DNA of 16,045 nucleotides from Tannerella sp. (GTDB taxonomy: Bacteria > Bacteroidota > Bacteroidia > Bacteroidales > Tannerellaceae): positions 1 to 16,045 of the forward strand of contig JAITNE010000010.1 of NCBI GenBank assembly GCA_031290635.1, given 5' to 3'. The position numbers were made by a program, and so were the translations under genes. Positions 1 through 6,800 of this stretch are shown piece after piece. The first letter of the stretch is position 1; each line of letters starts with the position of its first letter. The notes beneath the pieces are model-generated. The model was not told the DNA's origin. It did no database searches and was given only the letters and a program-made list of their open reading frames with translations.

Positions 1-2079
1 TCATTGCAGTGGGTTCACGATTACGAGATTGTGCTTCGACTGGGCTTTAACGGCTTAAAAAAAGATGCGGAAGAGCGATTGTTAAAAATAAATTCATTTT
101 TGGATGACGTTGACAGTCAACGCTTCAAAAATGTTTTTTCTTCGAAAGATGAAGACAATCAACCTGTAAAAAATAATTTTTCTTCGGATGATGCTGACAG
201 TCATCAACCTAAAATTAATTTTTCTTCGGAAAATGCAGATAATCATACTTCAAAATTAAACAATGATTATAATGAACAGCGTGCTTTCCTTCAATCAATC
301 ATCATTCTCTCGGATGCAATCATACTTTGGGCTAATCGACACTCAGAGTTGGCAAAGCAGTTAGCGTCAACCGAATCCGACCCCGTTCGCAAGGAAGAAC
401 TGCTGCGGATTTCGGATGTCTGTTCACGCGTACCCGCTTGCCCTGCACGCACTTTTCGTGAAGCGTTGCAATCGCAGTGGTTCGTGCAGATGTTTTCGCG
501 CATCGAGCAAAAAACAGGCACAGTAATCTCAAACGGACGCATGGATCAGTACCTTTACCCATTTTACAAGCGCGACAGAGAAGCCGGAATCCTCACCGAT
601 GACCAAACGCAGGAACTGCTTGAGTGCGTGTGGGTTGCGATGGCTCAATACATGGACTTGTATCTCTCGGACGCAGGTGGGGCTTTCAATGAGGGCTACG
701 CGCATTGGGAGGCCGTAACCATCGGAGGACAAACAGTTGACGGGCAAGACGCAGTCAATGATTTGACATACATTTTTCTTAAATCCAAACGCGAATTTCC
801 GCTCAATTATCCAGATTTAGCCGCCCGCATTCACAACGGAAGTACGGAACGGTATCTTCAGGAGGTCGCGTTAACCATAAAAGACGGTTCGGGCTTCCCC
901 AAACTCATTAATGATGAGGAGGTAATCCAATTATTGCTCGTCAAAGGCGCGGAGGAAGCGGAGGCACGGGACTATAGCGTCTCCGGTTGCGCCGAGTGCC
1001 GGATGCCAAACCGTGATACATACACTTCTCCGAACGCCTACATTAATTTTCCGGCCGCGCTTGAGATGGTCTTCTACGACGGCAAGATGCTCAAGTATGG
1101 GGACGAAATTATCGGTCTGCGCACCGGTGATATCAGCGAATTTGATACGTATGACAAGTTCTTCGACGCTTATCTGAAGCAGCAGGAGTACTTTCTGCAT
1201 CACGCCTTTCTTCAGCAGCGCGAAATCATACGCCTGCGCGCTTTGCACTTTGCTACTCCGCTTGGTTCCGCACTGCACGCGCTGTGTCGCAAGTCTTGTA
1301 TTGACCTGCATCAGCCGCAGATACCCGGTGGAATCGACCTCGGATACTTTGAATTTATGGGCTACGGCACGGTAATCGATTCTCTTTCGGCGATTCGCAA
1401 AAACGTTTACGAGGAAAAGCGATTTACACTCGCGGAGCTGAAAGAAGCAATGATGCATGATTTCGAGGGCTACGAGGCCATCCGTCAACTGCAGATGCAC
1501 GCGCCCCGTTTTGGCAATAACGACCCTTACGCCGATGAAACGGGCAAGCTACTTGACCTTATTACTCAAGAGTTTAGCGCCGCAAACAGCCCCCAACTCG
1601 GCGTGCGTATGGACTTGCGCCTTGTGCCCTTTACTTCACATATTCCGTTCGGAAAAGTAGTCAGTGCAAGTCCTAACGGACGTCGCGCCTACAGTCCGCT
1701 CTCGGACGGTTCGAGTCCGACGCAGGGCGCTGACGAATTTGGACCTACGGCAGTGCTGCTTTCAAACTTTAAGACCAAAAACTATCATCGTCCTGAACAT
1801 GCGGCACGGCTGTTGAACGTAAAACTCAGTCCTTCATGTGTTCACGGAGACGCGGGCAGCGAAAAACTTGTGTATTATATCAAATCCTGGCGTGATTTGC
1901 AGCTTTGGCACATACAGTTTAACGTTGTAAACAGCTCGACTTTAGTCGAAGCGCAACATCATCCGGATGATTATCGCTCATTATTAGTACGCATAGCCGG
2001 TTATAGCGCCTATTTTACCGATTTGTCGAAAGACCTGCAAGATGATATCATCGCAAGAACGGAACATGCGGCATGGTAA
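1..2079 (+). CDS. Glycyl radical enzyme (PFL/dehydratase/lyase superfamily), 5' partial
   Basis: Cytosolic, strictly anaerobic radical enzyme of the pyruvate formate-lyase superfamily. The reading frame is open to base 1, so the start and perhaps 100-150 N-terminal residues lie outside the window; the in-frame TTG at base 4 is not a convincing start. Counting from that TTG, the active-site loop SGCAECRMP carries the predicted thiyl Cys329 (codon 988-990) and Glu331. The glycyl loop RVAGY-like RIAGYSAYF carries radical Gly666 (codon 1999-2001) close to the C-terminus, followed by a typical QDDIIARTEH tail. NGRMDQYLYPFY, NYPDLAARIH and PFGKVVSASPNGRRAYSPLSDG are also family signatures. The Cys-Gly spacing of 337 residues suits the dehydratase/lyase branch. 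The reaction is not assignable: many dehydratases have GCVEP, but here a second Cys follows Glu (GCAEC). A 14-residue repeat insertion interrupts an N-terminal helical hairpin. It overlaps the activase gene by 38 (or 14) bases. Confidence 0.93.
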   Translation, partial: SLQWVHDYEIVLRLGFNGLKKDAEERLLKINSFLDDVDSQRFKNVFSSKDEDNQPVKNNFSSDDADSHQPKINFSSENADNHTSKLNNDYNEQRAFLQSIIILSDAIILWANRHSELAKQLASTESDPVRKEELLRISDVCSRVPACPARTFREALQSQWFVQMFSRIEQKTGTVISNGRMDQYLYPFYKRDREAGILTDDQTQELLECVWVAMAQYMDLYLSDAGGAFNEGYAHWEAVTIGGQTVDGQDAVNDLTYIFLKSKREFPLNYPDLAARIHNGSTERYLQEVALTIKDGSGFPKLINDEEVIQLLLVKGAEEAEARDYSVSGCAECRMPNRDTYTSPNAYINFPAALEMVFYDGKMLKYGDEIIGLRTGDISEFDTYDKFFDAYLKQQEYFLHHAFLQQREIIRLRALHFATPLGSALHALCRKSCIDLHQPQIPGGIDLGYFEFMGYGTVIDSLSAIRKNVYEEKRFTLAELKEAMMHDFEGYEAIRQLQMHAPRFGNNDPYADETGKLLDLITQEFSAANSPQLGVRMDLRLVPFTSHIPFGKVVSASPNGRRAYSPLSDGSSPTQGADEFGPTAVLLSNFKTKNYHRPEHAARLLNVKLSPSCVHGDAGSEKLVYYIKSWRDLQLWHIQFNVVNSSTLVEAQHHPDDYRSLLVRIAGYSAYFTDLSKDLQDDIIARTEHAAW
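85..252 (+). repeat. Four 42-bp tandem units inside the glycyl radical enzyme gene
   Basis: Four in-frame 14-codon units begin at 85, 127, 169 and 211, each starting with a Lys codon AAA. They encode KINSFLDDVDSQRF, KNVFSSKDEDNQPV, KNNFSSDDADSHQP and KINFSSENADNHTS. The core TCTTCG recurs at 139, 181 and 223, exactly 42 bp apart; at 97 the corresponding bases are TTTTTG. The units are AT-rich compared with the surrounding gene, and the peptide is acidic, Ser/Asn-rich and probably disordered. It sits where related enzymes have a short loop between two helices (before EQRAFLQSIIILSDAI), so it looks like an insertion tolerated on the surface. Unit 0 may overlap native sequence. A perfect 6-bp palindrome with a single central base (109-121) lies in unit 0. 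Confidence 0.85.
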
Positions 2080-3001
2080 TAGCGGTGTTATTACAAATAT
2101 CCAGCAATACTCATTGCATGACGGGCCCGGCATACGTACAACAGTGTTTATGAAGGGATGTCCGCTACGCTGCCGATGGTGCTGCAATCCGGAGACACAA
2201 ACCCCGGAACTCGAATTATCGTACGCCGTGAATAAGTGTATAGGCAAAACCGCCTGCGGATGGTGCGAAAACGTTTGTCCGTCGAAAGCAATTAGCTTTT
2301 TTAGCAAAAATTCTTCGGATTCGTTAAATGATGAAAGCAATAAATCTAAAAATATTTCTGATTTTTTGGTGGATACTGCTTCGGATGAAAAAGCTACGGC
2401 GATTATAAACAGAACGTGTTGTACGAGATGTTTTCGTTGTGTAGATATTTGTCCATCGCGTGCATTGCGTCGTGAAGGACGGGAGGTTACAGTAGCCGAA
2501 GTTCTTGCGACCGTCGAGGAACAATCAGTCTTTTACCGCTATGGTGGAGGAGGTTTAACGCTTAGCGGAGGCGAACCGCTTCATCAGCCTGACTTCCTTT
2601 TTGCCTTGCTCGAAGAAGCCCGCCGCCGCAATCTCAACACAGCTATGGAAACCTGCGGTTACGCTCCCTATCAAGTCTTGGAACGTGCCGCACAATCCCT
2701 CGACGCGCTCTTCTTCGACATAAAATCCCTCGACGACAGGAAACACCGCGCATTCACCGGAGTATCAAACCGCATTATCCTGCAAAACTTCACCCGACTT
2801 CGTCGCGAATTTCCACAGCTTCAAATTACCGTCCGCACGCCCGTAGTCAAAGGCTTCAACGACAAAACCTCCGAGCAGTCATCAATCCGCTCGTACTGTT
2901 TACCTCATCCCTACACTACGTTTGAAGCCCTCACTTACCATCGCTTCGGCGAACCTAAATACCAACTCCTGGGAAGAAGATATTCAGTGAATAACGAATA
3001 G
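2042..3001 (+). CDS. Glycyl radical enzyme activating enzyme (radical SAM)
   Basis: Activates the preceding enzyme by abstracting hydrogen from its glycine, using S-adenosylmethionine and a 4Fe-4S cluster. Visible are DGPGIRTTVF, the radical-SAM triad C40-x3-C44-x2-C47 (GCPLRCRWCCNPE), two ferredoxin-type cysteine groups (CGWCENVCP and CCTRCFRCVDICP), and the SAM-binding GGGGLTLSGGEP. The extra two-cluster insert places it with activases of dehydratase/lyase-type GREs rather than PflA, which lacks it. A 28-residue, two-unit repeat separates the two ferredoxin motifs. The C-terminus has the usual YHRFGEPKYQLLGRRY, but then only SVNNE: the last codons and the stop come from a GTGAATA repeat, so the tail may be some 15-20 residues short. 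The ATG at 2042 gives a 38-bp overlap with the GRE; the internal ATG at 2066 (14-bp overlap) is equally plausible. The overlap suggests translational coupling. Confidence 0.94.
   Translation: MISSQERNMRHGNSGVITNIQQYSLHDGPGIRTTVFMKGCPLRCRWCCNPETQTPELELSYAVNKCIGKTACGWCENVCPSKAISFFSKNSSDSLNDESNKSKNISDFLVDTASDEKATAIINRTCCTRCFRCVDICPSRALRREGREVTVAEVLATVEEQSVFYRYGGGGLTLSGGEPLHQPDFLFALLEEARRRNLNTAMETCGYAPYQVLERAAQSLDALFFDIKSLDDRKHRAFTGVSNRIILQNFTRLRREFPQLQITVRTPVVKGFNDKTSEQSSIRSYCLPHPYTTFEALTYHRFGEPKYQLLGRRYSVNNE
2306..2389 (+). repeat. Two 42-bp in-frame units between the ferredoxin motifs of the activase
   Basis: Two adjacent 14-codon units, at 2306-2347 and 2348-2389, each open with AAAAAT and encode KNSSDSLNDESNKS and KNISDFLVDTASDE, then KATAI follows. 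Sequence identity between the units is partial, but length and phase are exact. The block is AT-rich and Ser/Asp/Asn-rich like the repeat in the GRE. It separates CPSKAI of the first cluster motif from the CCTRCFRCVDICP of the second, where related activases have only a short hairpin. The junction TTCGGATGAAAAAGCTAC (2380-2397) resembles TTCGGAAAAAGCCAC at the start of the SusC1 repeat (3941-3955). Confidence 0.7.
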
Positions 3002-3056
3002 TGAATAGTGAATAAAATTCAGTGAATAGTGAATAACGAATAGTGAATAATGAATA
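2982..3056 (+). repeat. GTGAATA heptanucleotide tandem repeat ending the activase gene
   Basis: From 2987 to 3056 the sequence is a strict run of 7-base units: GTGAATA, ACGAATA, GTGAATA, GTGAATA, AAATTCA, GTGAATA, GTGAATA, ACGAATA, GTGAATA, ATGAATA. ATTCA at 2982 and again at 3017 gives a higher-order period of 35 bases. The activase stop codon TAG (2999-3001) lies inside the array, so the repeat has replaced or abuts the natural 3' end of the gene. The unit contains stop codons in several frames. No function can be assigned. Confidence 0.9.
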
Positions 3057-3103
3057 AAAAATTAGTTTTATTAAATGAATCGCGTATGCGTCCAACAGAA
3101 GAA

Positions 3104-3152
3104 CGAAGCAATCTCTTCGCTATCAGATTGCTTCGCTGCGCTCGCAATGACG
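3104..3152 (-). repeat. CATTGCGAG...GAAGCAATCT-type palindromic dispersed repeat
   Basis: A perfect 11-bp inverted repeat (3104-3114 with 3125-3135, arm CGAAGCAATCT, 10-nt loop) is followed by GCTGCGCTCGCAATGACG. Read on the minus strand it begins CGTCATTGCGAGCGCAGCG and continues GAAGCAATCT. From memory, this sequence type recurs between genes in many unrelated bacterial genomes. ATTGC (3127-3131) can instead pair with GCAAT (3144-3148), an alternative hairpin. No T-run follows, so it is not a good intrinsic terminator, although it could stabilise the 3' end of the GRE/activase transcript. Confidence 0.65.
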
Positions 3153-3200
3153 GGTCGAAAGCACGTTACATCATCAGAATAAAAAAACGGTTTTTAATAA

Positions 3201-3384
3201 TTTACCATTCCGGTAAACGGTCTTTGATAGTTTGTTTGGGTTTTTATCATGATGGTAAACGGAGTTTTCAGGCTCAGAACTGCGTTTACCATCACGTGCA
3301 ACGGAGTTTTTTGACTTTTTGGAGTATTTACCATCGCGTGCAACGGAGTTTTTTGGCTTTTTGGAGTCTTTACCATAGTGGTAA
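3201..3384 (+). repeat. 42-bp tandem array with TTACCAT palindromes (non-coding)
   Basis: TTACCAT, or TTATCAT in the second copy, begins at 3202, 3244, 3286, 3328 and 3370, exactly 42 bp apart. The third and fourth units differ at only three of 42 positions; the first two are more diverged and the last is cut short. Three copies carry a full 15-bp palindrome: TTACC-N5-GGTAA centred at 3209, TTATCAT-G-ATGGTAA (one wobble) at 3251, and TTACCA-N3-TGGTAA at 3377. The middle two keep the left half only. The unit has no stops in one frame of each strand, which produces long but meaningless open frames. Forty-two bp is four helical turns, so the sites face the same side of the DNA. Possible roles are a regulator-binding array or simple repeat expansion. 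Confidence 0.85.
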
Positions 3385-3605
3385 TTTTGTGGAAAGGTAA
3401 TTGTTAATAAATTACTGCCGTTGGAAATTAATCAGAATTATACTGAGAAGAGTTGGCTGGGATGGGATATAAATCAAAAATGTTTTGGGGTTGATTGGGT
3501 GGGTTGAACGATGGTAGAAATATGTTTTAGGGTGGAAATGGTGGCTAAGGGTTGCTGTAAGATGCTAAATGAGGAAGTTTTGTGAAAAAAGCGGAGGGTT
3601 GAAAT
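3385..3605. other. Gene-free, strongly G-skewed intergenic segment
   Basis: No credible coding region, RNA gene or terminator is seen here. From 3481 to 3600 I count 46 G against 5 C on the + strand, with runs such as GGGG (3487-3490) and GGG-T-GGG (3497-3503). Single ATGGTA-like half sites occur at 3511 and 3538, reminiscent of the palindromes on either side. The segment separates the 42-bp array from the susC1 promoter. Confidence 0.6.
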
Positions 3606-3623
3606 ATACCATAAAGATGGTAT
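3606..3623. promoter_or_regulatory. Operator-like palindrome abutting the susC1 -33 box
   Basis: ATACCAT-AAAG-ATGGTAT is a perfect 7-bp inverted repeat ending immediately before the TTTG at 3624-3627. It resembles the TTACCAT/ATGGTAA palindromes of the array 230-400 bp upstream. A protein bound here would touch the promoter, so a repressor or class-II-type activator site is plausible. The binding protein is not in the window. Confidence 0.5.
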
Positions 3624-3653
3624 TTTGGGGTGGTTGACAAAGCTGTACTTTTG
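3624..3653 (+). promoter_or_regulatory. Predicted promoter of the susC1 operon
   Basis: TTTG (3624-3627), 18 bp, TACTTTTG (3646-3653) matches the Bacteroidota primary-sigma consensus TTTG and TAnnTTTG; the spacer is one or two bases shorter than usual. The start of transcription would be near 3658-3660, giving a leader of about 195 nt before the ATG at 3855. It is the only good match I see between the activase and susC1, and the gaps further down the cluster show none. Confidence 0.55.
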
Positions 3654-3778
3654 TGGCGTGAAAAATCACAAGAATGAAGGCGTCGAATGGAAGATTTTTT
3701 GTTGATGACGATTAGCGCCGTTTAGGGAATTGACCTGAAACTTCGACTTTCTGGGCTTGTAGATTCATATTTTATTAT

Positions 3779-3833
3779 AAACTAAAAGAGTACCCCTCTT
3801 GTCCGACTGCAATTGGTTTTGAGGGATACTCTT
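3779..3833 (-). terminator. Terminator-like hairpin of the antisense RNA
   Basis: On the minus strand the 13-bp stem formed by 3833-3821 and 3798-3786 is followed by TTAGTTTAT, so the RNA after the stem reads UUUUAGUUU if the last two stem bases are counted. The U-run is interrupted by AG, which makes it a moderate rather than strong intrinsic terminator. Confidence 0.45.
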
Positions 3834-3853
3834 ACTAAAAACATCTTTTTTAG
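3779..3853 (-). ncRNA. Predicted cis-antisense small RNA over the susC1 start (DonS-like)
   Basis: A minus-strand transcript starting near 3853 would begin with a perfect 7-bp hairpin (CTAAAAA-AGATG-TTTTTAG). It would then run through a short linker into a 13-bp stem (arms AAGAGTATCCCTC and GAGGGGTACTCTT, 22-nt loop) followed by TTAGTTTAT. The stem is fully paired only on this strand, because the C-A mismatch of the + strand becomes G-U. A promoter match lies at the right distance upstream. Length would be about 75 nt, and it would be complementary to the leader just before the susC1 ATG. In Bacteroides, DonS and related antisense RNAs overlap susC leaders and repress the locus; this candidate agrees in place and orientation. 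It is a sequence-based prediction only. Confidence 0.55.
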
Positions 3854-3854
3854 C

Positions 3855-6800
3855 ATGACAAAAGTACTGTATTTTATTCTAAAACGCAAATTGTTATTGT
3901 GTTTTTTTGTAAGCTTGCTTACTGCGGGTTTCGCGTATTCTTCGGAAAAAGCCACCCAGACGACGTCGAACGCCGTATCTTCTACTGAAAATACCGCGCC
4001 GACTACTGCATCCAACGAAAGAATCGAAGCAAAATCCGCTTCGACGACATCGTCCGATGCAAGCATCAACCTGAAGCCTTCATCAACCGATGAAAGCGAC
4101 GGCAGCATCGACCTGAAGCCAGATTCAACCGAGGCAGGACAACGGCAGCATTATCCAAAAATCCAGTCCAACCAGCGTGGTCGTCGGAATAATCTGCCAA
4201 AACCTTCATCAACCGGTGAAAGCGACGGCAGCATCGACCTGAAGCCTTCATCAACCGCTCAGGATGACGGTAAAACATCCGCAAAAACCTTGCGCGGCGC
4301 AGTCTCCGACGGAAGAACAAACGAGCCGATTGCGGGGGCGGCCGTGTGGGTCAAAAACGACGGCTCAAGCAAGGGAACCGTTACCGATGCGAACGGTCAG
4401 TTTGAAATCAAGTTCGGTTCACTGCCGGTTACTTTGTCCGTCAGTTACATTGGGTACAAAACCCAGGAGATTGAACTCTACGAATTGCCCGAAAGTACGA
4501 TTGCTATTACGTTGTCCGAAGGAACAAACCTTTTGGACGAGGTAGTCGTCGTGGGCTACGGTGTACAAAAGAAAATCAACGTCGTGGGTGCGGTAACATC
4601 CTTGCGCGGAGAGGAATTACGGGCGATTCCCGCGACGTCCACCACTACAGCGCTATCCGGACGACTGCCGGGCGTCGTGGTGATTCAACAAAACGGCGAG
4701 CCGGGCAATTTAGGGGCGCGGTTGCTTGTCCGAGGACGCTCAACGCTCGGTGGAGACGCCAATACAGGGCCTCTCATCGTCATTGACGGCATTTTAGGGC
4801 GGTCGATTGACGAAATTGATCCTAATGACATCGCTTCACTGTCGGTGTTGAAGGATGCTTCGGCAGCGATTTACGGCGCACAGGCTGCGAATGGCGTTAT
4901 TTTGATTACAACCAGGAGTGGGAAGTCGGGTAAACCGCGTCTAAATTACAATTTCTATCAAGGATTTATGACGCCGACGGTCATTCCGCAAGTTTGCGAC
5001 GCCGCCGAGTATGCAACCATGCTCTCGGAGTATCAAACAGCGATCGGACAGACCCTCACTTACGACGCGCGGGACATCGAACTCTTTCGCAGCGGCGCCG
5101 ACCCATGGGAACATCCAAACACAGACTGGTACAGCGCACTCATCCGTAAATGGACGACTACGTCAAGACATAACCTGAGTATCGACGGTGGTTTCGGCGA
5201 CCTTACATACTTTGTCTCGCTGGGCTACAAAAACGACGAGGCAATGTATGAACAATCGTCCACAAGCTACGATCAATACAACGTCAGGGCAAAGGTTGAC
5301 ATCCCGATTAACGAGTGGTTGAAGGCCGGCGTAGATCTTACAGGCTTCCAAACTCATCGGGAGTATCCGTACCGCAGTTCCGCGCAGATAGTAACGAGCG
5401 CGACGAGACTTGTGCCTACAAGCCTGGCGTTTTGGCCGACCGGCGAGCCTGGTCCGGACGTTGAATACGGCGATAATCCTGTGGTTACGTCAACTTTTGC
5501 CGGCGGCAAGAACGATCAACATACCTACAGGGTGCAAAATACGTTCAAAGTCAGCATCACACCTCCGTTTGTCAAAGGACTTGCGTTGAACGCGAGCTAC
5601 GACTATGATATAAACAATTTTTATCGAAAGAGGTTCTTCCAACCCTGGACATTGTACTTTCCGAACTGGAATCAGGCCACGCGCGACCCGAATACTGGCT
5701 TCGTTACAGCGATGCCCCTCACGCCAACACTTCGCAGTCCGCAGGAAGTAGATGCGCCGCAGAACACCGAAGACTATCAACGGACGGTTAATCAAACGTT
5801 TAACGTAAACTTGACGTATTCACGGACTTTTGGAAGCCATGATGTTACGGCTTACGCCGGATTTGAGCAATATGCCACGAACTACAACGACTTCCTCGGA
5901 TACCGCACGGGTTTTATCTCGGATCAGGTGCAGATAATGAATGCCGGCGCGAATTTAAACAAGAATACCACCGGCACCGCCAGCCTTTACGCGCGAAAAT
6001 CATATATCGGCAGGCTGACCTACTCGTTCCAGGGCAAATATCTTGCGGAAGCGCTGTTTCGCGCCGACGGTTCACTGAAATTTCCTCCGAACAAGCGCTG
6101 GGGTTATTTTCCCGGCGTCCTTGCGGGCTGGCGAGCATCCGAAGAAACCGTCTGGAAAGAACATTTAGCCGTAATAAACGACTTCAAGCTGAAGGTTTCG
6201 TACGGAAAGATGGGAATGGACCCGGGCGCATCCTATCAATATCTGAACAAGTTCGGAACGTCGTCAGGGATGGTTTTCGGAACGGGTACGGACGTCGAAA
6301 CGGTCATAGGTCCACCGACCGTAGCGAACCCTGACATCACCTGGGAGACGCAAACAACGCGCAATCTGGGCTTTGAGTCGAACATACTTAACAGTCTGTT
6401 TTATCTAAACTTCGATTACTTCTATAATGTACGCGATAATATCCTTGCCGCAAGGAATGCGTCCGTTCCGGCGTTCACGGGACTGTCTCTGCCGAGCGAA
6501 AACCTCGCCCGCGTCGATAATCATGGCGTGGAAATCGAAGCAGGACTGCGTAAAACCATCAAGAAAGACCTGTACGTGGAGTTGGGAGGAAATTTCAGCT
6601 TCAATCGAAACGAGGTTGTGTTTCAGGATGAGCCTGAACGGGTCGTTCCATGGCAGGTTACGACCGGTCATCCCTATGGAACGAAGCTGATGTATGAGTC
6701 CATCGGCGTTTTCAGGGATGCAGAGCATGTAAATTCTTACGCTCACTGGAACGGAGCGCAGGAAGGAGACCTTATCTTTCGCGACGTCAACGGAGACGGA

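Larger units (their letters stand above)
3660..3854 (+). other. Structured 5' leader of the susC1 operon
   Basis: The long leader holds a possible 13-codon open frame (ATG 3674 to TAG 3713-3715, MKASNGRFFVDDD), then two neighbouring hairpins. The first has arms at 3786-3798 and 3821-3833, with a C-A mismatch on this strand (3793/3826) and a 22-nt loop. The second is CTAAAAA-CATCT-TTTTTAG at 3835-3853, ending one base before the start codon. Structure this close to the start could control ribosome access, but the first stem fits the opposite strand better (see the antisense RNA). Confidence 0.5.

Noticed and set aside
4..6. TTG as the start of the glycyl radical enzyme
   Set aside because: The frame is open to base 1 and the protein would lack the N-terminal part that family members have, so the gene is treated as cut by the window edge.
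931..1500. Long minus-strand open frame inside the glycyl radical enzyme gene
   Set aside because: It is the shadow of a strongly supported gene, with no recognisable domain or promoter.
3194..3376. Minus-strand open frame of 60 codons with a 14-residue period
   Set aside because: Same array read on the other strand. No start context and no family resemblance.
3201..3384. CRISPR array
   Set aside because: The whole 42-bp unit is repeated, with no unique spacers separating conserved repeats, and no cas genes are present.
3050..3400. Open frame of 116 codons on the + strand across the intergenic repeats
   Set aside because: It passes through the end of the heptamer array, the palindromic repeat and the 42-bp array. 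It is open because 42 is divisible by three and the unit lacks stops; the product is only a repeat translation with no recognisable domain.
3487..3532. G-quadruplex
   Set aside because: Only three close G-runs; the next is about 27 bases away, too far for a stable four-run structure.
3813..3854. Upstream in-frame extension of SusC1
   Set aside because: The frame opens at ATT and would place 14 residues encoded by the hairpin region before a good signal peptide; ATG at 3855 is the sensible start.
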